DNA of 64,000 nt from Paraburkholderia sp. SG-MS1 (GTDB lineage Bacteria > Pseudomonadota > Gammaproteobacteria > Burkholderiales > Burkholderiaceae). How positions within the stretch are numbered: the stretch's first letter is position 1; each line of letters starts with the position of its first letter. The notes under the pieces are model-generated. The model was not told where the DNA came from. It did no database searches and saw nothing but the letters and a program-made list of their open reading frames with translations. Made by a program: the position numbers and the translations under genes. The DNA is taken from contig NZ_NPIH01000274.1 in NCBI RefSeq assembly GCF_012275575.1, forward strand, positions 84,564 through 148,563, in the 5' to 3' direction. Shown here piece after piece: positions 44,297 to 52,732 of this stretch.

Positions 44297-45598
44297 ATGC
44301 AAGCGACAAATCTGGGTGGAGCGCAGGCTGTCACCCCACGCCCTCTTGGGCGCAGCGACTATAAAACGCTCGGTCTCGCCGCGCTCGGCGGCGCGCTCGA
44401 GTTCTACGACTTCATCATCTTCGTGTTCTTCGCGCCGGCGATCGGCCAACTGTTCTTCCCAGCCGCGATGCCTGACTGGTTGCGCCAGGTGCAGACCTTC
44501 GGCATCTTCGCGGCCGGCTATCTCGCGCGGCCGCTAGGCGGCATCATCATGGCGCACTTCGGCGACCTGTTCGGCCGCAAGCGCATGTTCACGCTGAGCG
44601 TGTTGCTGATGTCGGTGCCGACGCTGATGATGGGTCTGCTGCCCACCTACGCCAGCATCGGCGTGATGGCGCCTGTGCTGCTGCTTCTGTTCCGTGTGAT
44701 GCAGGGCGCGGCGGTCGGCGGCGAAGTGCCGGGCGCCTGGGTGTTCGTCTCCGAGCATGTGCCGCAGCGGCACATCGGCTATGCCTGCGGCACGCTGACG
44801 GCTGGCCTCACGGCGGGCATCCTGCTGGGCTCGCTGATCGCGTCGGCAGTGAACCACCACTTCGCACCGGAGGAAATCTCCGCGTACGCGTGGCGCGTGC
44901 CGTTCCTCGTGGGCGGCGTGTTCGGCATGTTCTCGGTTTATCTGCGCCGCTGGCTGCATGAAACGCCGGTGTTCGCCGAACTCAAGCAACGCAAGGCGAT
45001 CGCCGCGGAAGTGCCGCTCAAGGCCGTGCTGCGCGACCACGGCCGCGCCGTGATCGTGTCGATGCTGCTGACGTGGATGCTGTCGGCCGCGATCGTCGTC
45101 GTGATTCTGATGACGCCGACGCTGCTGCAAAAGCAGTTTCACATCGCGCCGGCCACGGCGCTGCTGGCGAACTGCGTGGCGACACTGTGCCTGACGATCG
45201 GCTGCGTGATGGCTGGCTCGATCGCCGGGCGCATCGGCGCGGGGCGCACGATTTTCATCGGCGGCCTCGCGCTGGCCGTGACGTACTACGTGATGTTCCA
45301 GCAACTCGCCGTCGATACCTCGGCGCTGCTGCCGCTGTACGCGGTGGCCGGACTGTTCGTCGGCGTGATCGGTGCGATTCCGTTCGTGATGGTCAAGGCG
45401 TTTCCGCCCGTCGTGCGCTTCTCCGGCATTTCGTTCTCGTATAACGTCGCCTATGCGGTGTTCGGCGGACTCACGCCGATCGCGGTGTCGCTGATGATGA
45501 AGTCGAACCCGATGGCCGCGCCGATGTATGTCGGGGCGATCTGCATTCTCGGAGCGTTGACGACGCTGTTCATCAAGGAGGCGCCGCGGGCGGCTTGA
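44297..45598 (+). CDS. MFS transporter, metabolite:H+ symporter (MHS) family
   Basis: The 433-aa product has 12 predicted helices and the MHS pattern: ALGGALEFYDFIIFVFFAP in TM1, the loop MAHFGDLFGRKRMFTLSVL, RVMQGAAVGGEVPGAWVFVSEH and YACGTLTAGLTAGILLGS. Relatives take up osmolytes or dicarboxylates (ProP, KgtP, ShiA). ATG 44297 is chosen from the hydrophobic start; a frame upstream to 44195 is unlikely. It ends at the strong terminator at 45640. The substrate is not evident, and no catabolic genes are linked. Confidence 0.87.
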   Translation: MQATNLGGAQAVTPRPLGRSDYKTLGLAALGGALEFYDFIIFVFFAPAIGQLFFPAAMPDWLRQVQTFGIFAAGYLARPLGGIIMAHFGDLFGRKRMFTLSVLLMSVPTLMMGLLPTYASIGVMAPVLLLLFRVMQGAAVGGEVPGAWVFVSEHVPQRHIGYACGTLTAGLTAGILLGSLIASAVNHHFAPEEISAYAWRVPFLVGGVFGMFSVYLRRWLHETPVFAELKQRKAIAAEVPLKAVLRDHGRAVIVSMLLTWMLSAAIVVVILMTPTLLQKQFHIAPATALLANCVATLCLTIGCVMAGSIAGRIGAGRTIFIGGLALAVTYYVMFQQLAVDTSALLPLYAVAGLFVGVIGAIPFVMVKAFPPVVRFSGISFSYNVAYAVFGGLTPIAVSLMMKSNPMAAPMYVGAICILGALTTLFIKEAPRAA

Positions 45599-45639
45599 GC
45601 CGGGCGGTGCACGATCCTGGATGACCGAGCTGTTACGCG

Positions 45640-45669
45640 ACGACGGCGCGCCTTTGGGCGCGCCGTCGT
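45640..45669 (+). terminator. intrinsic terminator after the MHS transporter
   Basis: A perfect 13-bp stem (ACGACGGCGCGCC / GGCGCGCCGTCGT) with a TTTG loop lies 41 nt after the stop codon, followed by TGTTTGGGTTT. Confidence 0.75.
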
Positions 45670-45780
45670 TGTTTGGGTTTCCGGTTGCTGGCTGCCACGC
45701 CGGACACGCCCCTCCACCAACATCCATACTTCACGCCGCCCCGAAACATGGTGCGCCGCATCGGGCCTACGATGTAGCGC

Positions 45781-47283
45781 ATGAACTCGCCAACCTTCCC
45801 CCTTTCGCCTGCCCTCGGCCGCGTTCTGGCGACCGTCAGTGTCGGTTTCGTCGTCACGCAACTCGACGTCACCATCGTCAACATCGCGCTGCCGGGAATT
45901 GGCGCGGACCTGCACGCGAGCGTCGCGGGCCTGCAATGGGTCGTCGACGCCTACACGCTCGCCTTCGCGGTGCTGATGCTGTCGGCCGGCGCGCTCGGCG
46001 ACCGCTTCGGCGCGCGACGCATGTACGCGGCCGGAATCGTCCTGTTCGCGCTCGCGTCGCTCGCCTGTGGCCTCGCGCTCGACGCCACGATGCTGGTCGC
46101 CGCGCGAGCATTGCAGGGCATCGGCGCCGCCGCGATGCTGCCGAACTCGCTGGCCTTGCTCAATCAGTCGTATGGACACGATCCCAAACTGAGGGCGCGC
46201 GCCGTCGGCCTGTGGACCGCCGCGGGCGCGATCTCCATCGCGGCCGGACCGGTTGTCGGCGGTCTGCTGATCGCGGCATTCGGCTGGCGCGCCATTTTTC
46301 TCGTCAATCTGCCGATTTGCGCGGCCGGTCTGCTGGCGACCCTGCTCTGGGCGCCGCGGCCCCAAGCCGAACGTCGAAGCCCGCCAGCAATCGGTGCCGG
46401 CAGAAACGCCGACGTCGACCCGCGCGGCATCGATCTGGGCGGCATCGATCTGGGCGGCCAGTGTCTCGCGATCGTCGCGCTGACCACCTTTGTCGCCGCG
46501 GTGATCGAATGGCGGCCGCTGGGGCTCGGCCACCCGCTCGTGGCCGGCGGTTTTGTCGTCGCGCTGCTCGCGGCCGGAGCGTTCGTCGCCGTGGAAGCGC
46601 GCGTCGCGGCGCCGATGCTGCCGCTTTCGCTATTCAGAAAGCGCACGTTCAGCGCGGCCGTTCTGTTCGGTATCTGCGTGAATCTGACGTACTACGGGAT
46701 GGTGTTCGTGCTGAGTCTTTATCTGCAGCGCGTGCGCGGCTACACCCCGTTGCAGGCGGGGCTCGCGTTTCTGCCGTTGACGGGCGGCTTTCTGCTCTCG
46801 AACGTGGCGAGCGGCTGGGTGATCGGCCGCTTCGGCGTGCGCGTGCCGATGATCCTCGGTGCGATCACCGCCGGTCTCGGCTACGGCCTGCTGCATCAGG
46901 TCGATGCCGCCGCCCCGCTCATCGCCTTGCTGTTGCCGTTCCTGCTGATTCCCTCGGGCATGGGCCTCGCGGTCCCGGCGATGACCACCGCCGTATTGGC
47001 GTCGACCGACGCCCAACGCGCGGGCACAGCGTCCGCTGTATTGAACACGGCGCGGCAAGCGGGCGGCGCGGTGGGCGTGGCCGCCTTCGGCGCGTTGGCG
47101 AGCGGCGTGACGGCGACGCAGATCGTCACGGGGATGCAGGCTTCGACCGTGATTTCAGTCGGTTTGCTGGTGGTGGGCGGCGTATTGAGCTGCCTCGTGG
47201 ATCCCGAGCCGCACGCCGCGGCCGCTGGCTCCCCGCAGACCGCCCAAGAACGGGACTCGACGCAAGTCGGCGAATCTCGTTGA
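45781..47283 (+). CDS. MFS transporter, DHA2 (EmrB/QacA) drug efflux family
   Basis: The 500-aa product has about 14 predicted helices and family motifs: VTQLDVTIVNIALPGIG in TM1, LSAGALGDRFGARRMY after TM2, RALQGIGAAAMLPNSLALL and GPVVGGLLIAAFGWRAIFLVN. Transporters of this type expel hydrophobic or cationic compounds in exchange for protons. A loop near residue 215 has a tandem GIDLGGIDLGG from a 15-nt duplication at about 46427-46456. It stands alone, without a TetR-type regulator beside it. Substrate unknown. Confidence 0.87.
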   Translation: MNSPTFPLSPALGRVLATVSVGFVVTQLDVTIVNIALPGIGADLHASVAGLQWVVDAYTLAFAVLMLSAGALGDRFGARRMYAAGIVLFALASLACGLALDATMLVAARALQGIGAAAMLPNSLALLNQSYGHDPKLRARAVGLWTAAGAISIAAGPVVGGLLIAAFGWRAIFLVNLPICAAGLLATLLWAPRPQAERRSPPAIGAGRNADVDPRGIDLGGIDLGGQCLAIVALTTFVAAVIEWRPLGLGHPLVAGGFVVALLAAGAFVAVEARVAAPMLPLSLFRKRTFSAAVLFGICVNLTYYGMVFVLSLYLQRVRGYTPLQAGLAFLPLTGGFLLSNVASGWVIGRFGVRVPMILGAITAGLGYGLLHQVDAAAPLIALLLPFLLIPSGMGLAVPAMTTAVLASTDAQRAGTASAVLNTARQAGGAVGVAAFGALASGVTATQIVTGMQASTVISVGLLVVGGVLSCLVDPEPHAAAAGSPQTAQERDSTQVGESR

Positions 47284-47447
47284 GGGTTTGAGTCAGAGTG
47301 GCGCTTCCGGTCTTCGCGGCCGTCAACTTCGCCGTCCTGTTCGCGCTAAAAAACCCTCCCCGCGATGCTTGCGCACGACGCGGCATAGTAATGGGCACCT
47401 TGAAGAGCAACGGTGGGTGTCACGCAACACGCGTCGACACCACCCGC

Positions 47448-47720
47448 TTATAACGTCGCTTCCTGAATCACGCCGGTATCGATCGCGCGCTCGATCAGTC
47501 CTTCGCTCTGCGCCTTGGTGATCGCGTCGGCGATCAATTTCTCCGGCTCCTCGATTTCGGCCTTGATCGCGCTGATGAACCCGGATGCATCCAGTACCAC
47601 CAGCGTCTTCGCCGAATCGGCGAGGCTGATGATCACGCGATGCGGCGTGGGTCCTTCGCCGAGACTGGCGCACAACTGCGTGACCGTCCCAGCAATGGTT
47701 TGCTCGAAAGTTTGAATCAT
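47448..47720 (-). CDS. hypothetical protein, 90 aa
   Basis: The product starts MIQTFEQTIAGTVTQLCASLGEG and is soluble, with alternating strand-like and helix-like segments and no signal peptide or Cys cluster. The ribosome-binding site AAGGGAG lies upstream of ATG 47720. It sits 66 nt downstream of the DoxX-type gene on the same strand and may be co-transcribed. I do not recognise the family. Confidence 0.65.
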   Translation of the reverse strand: MIQTFEQTIAGTVTQLCASLGEGPTPHRVIISLADSAKTLVVLDASGFISAIKAEIEEPEKLIADAITKAQSEGLIERAIDTGVIQEATL

Positions 47721-47786
47721 TATGTGCTCCCTTGATGACAGCCAGAATCGAAAGCCGAGGCGACGATTGCCGAACCACGTGCGGCA

Positions 47787-48218
47787 TCAGAGACCGAGGC
47801 CCCCGCGCGGCGCGCGCGCGCCGTCGACGCTCATGCGTCCCGCACCGGTCACGAACAGCAGCAGGAAGCCGCCGGCAATGCCGATGTTCTTCCAGAAATG
47901 AATCACCATGTCGCGTTGCAAGGCGGGATCGACCACGTTCCAGAAATCGTGGCCCAGCACCGCGGTGGCCACCGTGTACACCGCGAGAATCAGCGCAAGC
48001 GGGCGCACCTTGAAACCGACGATCAGCAGCAGACCGCCGAGCACTTCGACTGCGGTCGCAATCGGCGCGGCAACCTGCACGAACGGCACGCCCTTCGAAT
48101 GCAGATAGCCGACAAAGCCCGCATAGCCCAGCAGTTTCATCACACCACCCCACAGAAACAGCACGGCGAGGGCGATACGTGCAACGAAAATAACGCCGGA
48201 ATCGACGGGACGCGACAT
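47787..48218 (-). CDS. DoxX-family membrane protein
   Basis: The 143-aa product has four predicted helices and the DoxX pattern: ARIALAVLFLWGGVMKLLGYAGFVGYLHSKGVP in part, TAVEVLGGLLLIVGFKVRPLAL and DFWNVVDPALQRDMVIHFWKNIGIAGGFLLLF in part. ATG 48218 has AGGAG 7 nt upstream. DoxX proteins are small inner-membrane proteins linked to redox or respiratory functions; the specific role is unknown. The flanking 90-aa gene shares its direction. Confidence 0.87.
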   Translation of the reverse strand: MSRPVDSGVIFVARIALAVLFLWGGVMKLLGYAGFVGYLHSKGVPFVQVAAPIATAVEVLGGLLLIVGFKVRPLALILAVYTVATAVLGHDFWNVVDPALQRDMVIHFWKNIGIAGGFLLLFVTGAGRMSVDGARAPRGGLGL

Positions 48219-48434
48219 GAGGGACTCCTGTAGATGAATAAGCAGCAGACCCGCCCGAGCAGCCGCAGTTCCCCGCTTAGCACCTGAGCATATGTGCAAT
48301 GGCCGCGTTTTCCAAGCTCGCGCGGAATTGCGCGGCGCGACACGCACTCGGCCGCGGAGAAGAAAAACACGTCCGGGCGCGCCGCTAACGGCCGCTTCGG
48401 ACAGGCATCGCGGATGCGCATGTTGCCGCTGTGG

Positions 48435-48842
48435 CTAGGCGTCGGGATAGGTCGCGACTTCGATCAGATTGCCGTCAGGATCGCGGCAATACACCGAGGT
48501 CATCTTGCCGCGCGCGCCATCGCGCTCGACGGGGCCGGCCTCGATTGCGACGCCCTCGGCAAGCCAGTGCGCCTTGACGTCGGCCGGGCTCGCGTTGGTC
48601 ACGAAGCACAGGTCGGCGCTGCCCGGCACCGGCTCGCGGCTGGTAAACCATGCGACGGTGTCGGCGGTGGTCGGGCGCAGGTTTATCTTCTGATGGCCAT
48701 AAGTCATTGCCACCCGCGTACCCGTGCGCGACGCGAACTCGGTGCGCTGCATACCGAGCATGCGCGCGTACCAGGTCGCGCTAGCTTCAATGTCGGCAAC
48801 ATTCAGAACGAGATGATCGAGACTGTCTACTGAGAAGCTCAT
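48435..48842 (-). CDS. VOC (glyoxalase/bleomycin-resistance) family protein
   Basis: The 135-aa product is a single VOC domain with two beta-alpha-beta-beta units: LDHLVLNVADIEASATWYARMLG, INLRPTTAD, SADLCFVTNA and the closing SVYCRDPDGNLIEVATYPD with the metal-ligand Glu. The His and Glu ligands of metal-dependent members are visible (HLVLN and LIEV). Such single-domain proteins act on small oxidised or conjugated metabolites, so the substrate cannot be deduced. It is likely monocistronic. Confidence 0.85.
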   Translation of the reverse strand: MSFSVDSLDHLVLNVADIEASATWYARMLGMQRTEFASRTGTRVAMTYGHQKINLRPTTADTVAWFTSREPVPGSADLCFVTNASPADVKAHWLAEGVAIEAGPVERDGARGKMTSVYCRDPDGNLIEVATYPDA

Positions 48843-48999
48843 GGGTTCTTCACCGTAATGAAATGCGAAGGGTCGCGGCGAATCAGGCCAGCACGCCCGG
48901 TGCGAGCAGAGCGGAAATCGGTATGCGGTCGTCGCCCCGCGCGCAGCTCGAGGTGCCTTGCGGCTTACGCTTCACGTGATGGCGCTCGCGCTCCGCAAG

Positions 49000-49464
49000 T
49001 CACGAGCGGGGCGCATCCGGCGCGAGCAGGACGCCTTTCGTGAAGACGAAGCAACCATAGCCGCGCTCCTCGCCGGTCGCGATCACGCAATATGCCTTGC
49101 GCGCCCGCTCATAAAAAGCAAAGCGTTCGATCGAGGCAAACGGCACCTCGCGCCCTTCCGCTGCGTTGACCTCGGCTTGGGCTTCGCGCTGCACCGCAGG
49201 TATCGTATGCGGCTCGCCCACCACTTCCATGCGCGATGCGGGCTGCTCGATGAACGTGTCCAGCGGCATCACCGAGAGCACCGCGCGAATCGCACGCGGC
49301 GAACTCACGCCGTCGAGGTGAAGCAACTTGCCGAGCACGGTCCCCTGCGCAACCGACGTGCCCGGAAAATTGGCGTCGCAGATGACGAGTTCGTCGCCAT
49401 GGCCCATCGAGCGCAGCGCATACAGGATATCGGCGTTCAGCAGCGGATCCAGATTCTTCAGCAC
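49000..49464 (-). CDS. RbsD/FucU-family sugar mutarotase
   Basis: The 154-aa product from GTG 49464 matches RbsD/FucU proteins: LKNLDPLLNADILYALRSMGHGDELVICDANFPG in part, VLSVMPLDTFIEQPASRME, RFAFYERARKAYCVIATGEERGYGCFVFTKGV in part. The conserved His in MGHGD and the Asp in CDANFP form the catalytic site of pyranase/mutarotases. AAGGAG lies five nt before the GTG. The same frame is open for more than 500 nt upstream (next entry). Mutarotases speed anomer interconversion of ribose, fucose or similar sugars; no sugar operon is adjacent. Confidence 0.85.
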   Translation of the reverse strand: MLKNLDPLLNADILYALRSMGHGDELVICDANFPGTSVAQGTVLGKLLHLDGVSSPRAIRAVLSVMPLDTFIEQPASRMEVVGEPHTIPAVQREAQAEVNAAEGREVPFASIERFAFYERARKAYCVIATGEERGYGCFVFTKGVLLAPDAPRS

Positions 49465-49986
49465 GGTGTCTCCTTGTTGTCCGGTGGGTCCCGATCGACG
49501 GGCTAGCCGTCCGGGTTGGGTAGCGCAATGCGCTCGAGCTCGCGGCTGGGTTCGCGCCTGCCCGAATATGGTCGTGCGGCTGCAGCGCGTTGCATCGCAC
49601 ACATCGCATTGCGACGATCGATTGTAGCAAGCAACGTTGCGAGTCTCAGCGCAACGCGGCTGACCACCGCCGACCGCTACGACAGCGTCGCCGCCCGTTC
49701 TGTCGACGTGGCACAGCGGCAGGCCGCCACCGCGCCTGGCATCCGGAGCGGCGCTGGCTGCGCAGCCGCACTGCCAGCGCAGCCAGCCAATCAACGCAAG
49801 CAGCACGAGCCCCGCGCCGCCCAGCACCGGCTCGCGCCAGCCGAGCAACGCGATGAACATGAATGCGCGCGCGCCCGCCAGCAACGCGAAGCCGGCGATG
49901 GCGCCAGACCACGCGTCGACGGCCGCGGACACGCGCGCCAACGCGATGACAGTTTGAACCGGCGTTGGGGCGAAGGGCTCGTCCAT
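49465..49986 (-). CDS. two-helix membrane ORF, open in frame into the RbsD/FucU gene
   Basis: From ATG 49986 (GGAG upstream) the frame encodes MDEPFAPTPVQTVIALARVS, then two hydrophobic segments (about residues 28-46 and 52-68). From about residue 75 it turns into low-complexity, Gly/Arg/Cys-rich sequence that looks non-coding. No stop codon lies in this frame before the mutarotase, so it has no stop of its own. Either the small protein's real end is displaced by a frameshift, or a fused polypeptide exists. The right boundary given here (49465) is the mutarotase start, not a true gene end. Confidence 0.35.
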
Positions 49987-50012
49987 GATCGTCTCCGTGA
50001 AGAATGCGCGGC

Positions 50013-50381
50013 TCAGGCGCTGCCGGGCGCCTCGTCCAGGAAACCGGTGACTGTCTGGAGACGGCCATGCGCGTCCACCACGCCGAAGTCCGATCCCTTG
50101 ACGATCGTGTCGCCCGCGGGTGTGGTCAGTTCCCACGAAAAGCGTAGCCGGTTCGCAAAGCCGTCGACGTCGGTCGTGCGGCGAAACACGTGCTGGGGGA
50201 AGCGTTCATGCACCGCGCGAATCATCGCGTCGATGCCGTCGTGGCCCGCGCCGGCGAGCAGGGGATCGCGATAGTCGGCATCGGCGCTCCATGTCGCGGC
50301 GATCAACTCGCGACGGCGCGCGCCATCTGTCTCGTTCCAGACGTCGAAATAACGGTCGATCAGATCGGTATGCGCATTCAT
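50013..50381 (-). CDS. SnoaL/NTF2-like polyketide-cyclase-type protein
   Basis: The 122-aa product has the small alpha+beta barrel pattern of nuclear-transport-factor-2-like proteins: DLIDRYFDVWNETDGARRREL, WSADADYRDPLLAGAGHDGI, VHERFPQHVFRRTTDVDGFANRLRFSWEL in part. ATG 50381 has AAGGAG upstream at good spacing; an upstream ATG at 50402 is less favoured. Such proteins include cyclases, isomerases and dehydratases as well as domains with no known function. Role here unknown. It is 26 nt upstream of the two-helix membrane ORF. Confidence 0.82.
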   Translation of the reverse strand: MNAHTDLIDRYFDVWNETDGARRRELIAATWSADADYRDPLLAGAGHDGIDAMIRAVHERFPQHVFRRTTDVDGFANRLRFSWELTTPAGDTIVKGSDFGVVDAHGRLQTVTGFLDEAPGSA

Positions 50382-50708
50382 CTCAAGACTCCTTGTTGGC
50401 ATGACTGAGCACTACGCTCGGCAGACACGTCGTATGCGGCGGGCTCGGTGTGAAGATTGGCGCCCCGCGGGCGTGGCGTCGATTACGTGGGAGGTAAGGA
50501 TTCGGGCGCGCCATCTGGCGAGCGCCAGTATTTTGCGAGTGCCTTGCGCATGCGTTTGTCCATCAGATTGGCCATCTGGCCGAATCGTCAGGAACCGCCC
50601 AGACCGCTAACCTTATGTAGTAAATGGGGGCCGCGCAGAGGGCGCGCGGCATCGGAAGCAACGAACGGGGTGCGGTGGCGAGCCGCTACATCAATATGAT
50701 TTTCACAC

Positions 50709-50737
50709 TTGCATCTACGTATCCACAGGGATACAAT
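50709..50737 (+). promoter_or_regulatory. promoter with overlapping operator of the toxin-antitoxin pair
   Basis: A sigma-70-like promoter reads TTGCAT (50709-50714), a 17-nt spacer, then TACAAT (50732-50737). The dyad GTATCC-N4-GGATAC at 50719-50734 overlaps the spacer and -10 element, the expected place for autorepression by an antitoxin or toxin-antitoxin complex. Confidence 0.6.
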
Positions 50738-50761
50738 CACAAACAGATCGGCACACCGCCT

Positions 50762-51067
50762 GTGTACACGGTCAACCGCACCGAGGTGCTCGACACCTGG
50801 CTGGCGGAGCTCGCGGACCTACGCGCAAGAGCGAAAATCCTCGTGCGGGTCCGGCGTACGGAGCGAGGGAATGTCGGCGACGTGAGGTTGCTGGAAGAAG
50901 GCGTGTTCGAGATGCGCATAGATTGCGGTCCCGGTTACCGGGTCTACTACGCGCGTGAAGGGCGCATGGTGTATCTGCTGCTCTGCGGTGGCAACAAGTC
51001 CACGCAGCAGGCCGATATCAAGCATGCCAAAACAATGTGGACAGCAATCAGAGAGGAAAGATCATGA
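50762..51067 (+). CDS. RelE/ParE-type toxin (HI1419-like, TIGR02683 type)
   Basis: The product reads VYTVNRTEVLDTWLAELADL, ARAKILVRVRRTERGNVGDVRLL, FEMRIDCGPGYRVYYAREG and VYLLLCGGNKSTQQADIKHAK, the pattern of small RelE-superfamily killer proteins. GTG 50762 is preferred as start from alignment with the family; an upstream frame to 50624 would add residues with no family match. There is no strong ribosome-binding site. It precedes its antitoxin gene, with ATGA overlap at 51064-51067. It would inhibit translation or gyrase if activated; the target is not established. Confidence 0.85.
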   Translation: MYTVNRTEVLDTWLAELADLRARAKILVRVRRTERGNVGDVRLLEEGVFEMRIDCGPGYRVYYAREGRMVYLLLCGGNKSTQQADIKHAKTMWTAIREERS

Positions 51068-51366
51068 GCAAGATCAAAACGGCACGGTTCGACGCATCGC
51101 ACTACCTCGACAGCGAGGAAATGATCGCTGAATACCTCAACGCAGCACTCGAAGAAGGCGACGCCGACCTCCTTCTCGCCGCCATCGCCGACATCGCCAA
51201 AGCGCGCGGCATCGCAAAGGTCGCGGCTGACGCCGGACTCGGGCGCGAGAGCCTGTACAAAACGCTCGCACCGGGCTCCAAGCCGCGTATGGACACGGTG
51301 TTCAAACTGCTGCGCGCGCTCGGCGTCAAACTCAACGCCGTGCCCGAGCGCGTGGCGGCCGCCTGA
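51064..51366 (+). CDS. addiction-module antitoxin (HI1420-like, TIGR02684 type)
   Basis: The 100-aa product reads FDASHYLDSEEMIAEYLNAALEEGDADLLLAAIADIAKARG then KVAADAGLGRESLYKTLAPGSKPRMDTVFKLLRALG in parts: a helical N-terminus and an XRE-like helix-turn-helix. AGGAAAG lies just before ATG 51064, which overlaps the toxin stop. It should neutralise the preceding toxin and bind the dyad at 50719-50734. Confidence 0.88.
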   Translation: MSKIKTARFDASHYLDSEEMIAEYLNAALEEGDADLLLAAIADIAKARGIAKVAADAGLGRESLYKTLAPGSKPRMDTVFKLLRALGVKLNAVPERVAAA

Positions 51367-51767
51367 TCCGCATGGGCTGTTGTCGTCAGGGCGGCCCGCT
51401 GGATTTGTCGCGGGCCTTGGCATTGCCGGTCTGAACACACCCGCGTGGCCTCAAAGGCCCACATGCGGCGAATAAAAAAGCCAACGGTCAAGCTGATCAG
51501 GCTCCGCGTCCGCGAACATGCGCGCAAAACAGAACGGCGGACAGCGTCTCGACACCTCTATCTTTCGCGAGGATCATGCAAGCCTTGAGCGCGACCGGGC
51601 GTATCGATTTCGTGTGCACGCGCGCGATACAGAACAGGTTGAAGTTAAACTAACCAGATACCATTCCAGCCGACTTCCGGAAGCCTTGAGTGGGACGTGA
51701 GTCGCGACGCTCCGGCATGACCTCTCAGGTAATGGATTGCCCGGACGCTTTGGCTATCATCAAAGGC
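51367..51767. other. intergenic region
   Basis: About 400 nt with no convincing gene or clear terminator. It should contain the promoter of the following XRE-type gene. Short open frames show no motif. Confidence 0.4.
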
Positions 51768-52628
51768 ATGAACACACTTTCTCTTGCGCAAACGGTTCCT
51801 TCGCACGCCTGCGCGGCCGGCCGTACGGTCGGCGACCTGCTGCGCGAATGGCGGCAGCGGCGCCGTATGAGCCAGTTGCTGCTCGCCACTGAAGCCGAGA
51901 TCTCGACCCGGCATCTGAGCTTCGTCGAATCGGGCCGCGCGGTACCTAGCCGGGAAATGGTCATGCATCTTGCCGAACGTCTCGACGTGCCGCTGCGGGC
52001 GCGCAATGCGCTTCTGGTCGCGGCGGGTTATGCGCCGCTCTTTCGCGAGCGTCCCTTGTCCGATCCGCAACTGGCCGCCGCACGCGAGGCTGTCGAGCTG
52101 GTACTCAAAGGCCACGAGCCCTACCCTGCGCTCGCGGTCGACAGACACTGGACTATCGTCGCGGCAAACAACGCGCTCGCGCCGCTGCTGACCGGCGCCG
52201 CTCCCGAACTGCTGAAGCCGCCGGTCAATGCGCTGCGACTAAGCTTGCATCCGGACGGCATCGCGGCGTCCATCGCCAACTGGCACGCGTGGCGGGAGCA
52301 CGTGCTGGCACGGCTGCAACGGCAAATCGACGTAAGCGGCGACGAGTCTTTGAGCGCCCTACGCGACGAGCTGGCCGCATATCCCGCACCGCCGGGCGCC
52401 GATGCGGCTGACAAGGACGACACCGCCGTCAATCAGATCGCCGTGCCGCTGCGGCTGCGCACGCCGATCGGCATGCTGTCGTTTTTCAGTACGACCACCG
52501 TGTTCGGTACGCCGGTGGACGTCACACTATCGGAACTTGCGATCGAGGCGTTCTTTCCCGCGGATCAGCAAACCGCCGCGGCATTGCGCGAGTTTGCCGA
52601 AAGCCAGCGCGCGGAAGCTGAACGATAG
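51768..52628 (+). CDS. XRE-family regulator with MmyB-like ligand domain
   Basis: The 286-aa product has an N-terminal helix-turn-helix (LLREWRQRRRMSQLLLATEAEISTRHLSFVESGRAVPSREMV in part) and a C-terminal MmyB-like domain (about 100-280: EPYPALAVDRHWTIVAANNALAPLL, LRLRTPIGMLSFFSTTTVFGTPVDVTLSELAIEAFFPAD in parts), which binds fatty-acid-like ligands. ATG 51768 has only an AAAGG close by; an upstream ATG at 51690 is in frame but poorly supported. The regulated gene is not obvious; the GNAT gene follows 104 nt later. Confidence 0.85.
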   Translation: MNTLSLAQTVPSHACAAGRTVGDLLREWRQRRRMSQLLLATEAEISTRHLSFVESGRAVPSREMVMHLAERLDVPLRARNALLVAAGYAPLFRERPLSDPQLAAAREAVELVLKGHEPYPALAVDRHWTIVAANNALAPLLTGAAPELLKPPVNALRLSLHPDGIAASIANWHAWREHVLARLQRQIDVSGDESLSALRDELAAYPAPPGADAADKDDTAVNQIAVPLRLRTPIGMLSFFSTTTVFGTPVDVTLSELAIEAFFPADQQTAAALREFAESQRAEAER

Positions 52629-52732
52629 ACCTTTGCCAAGCTCTTGCGCGAGATAGGAAAGCAGGCTCGCACTCCGGGCCTTCCAGCTCCCGGCTATAGT
52701 CGCGCCAGTCCCCCGTATAGAGGTACGAAGAG

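Noticed and set aside
50624-50761. N-terminal extension of the toxin reading frame
   Set aside because: It covers the promoter and dyad, has no family similarity, and the family start aligns with GTG 50762.
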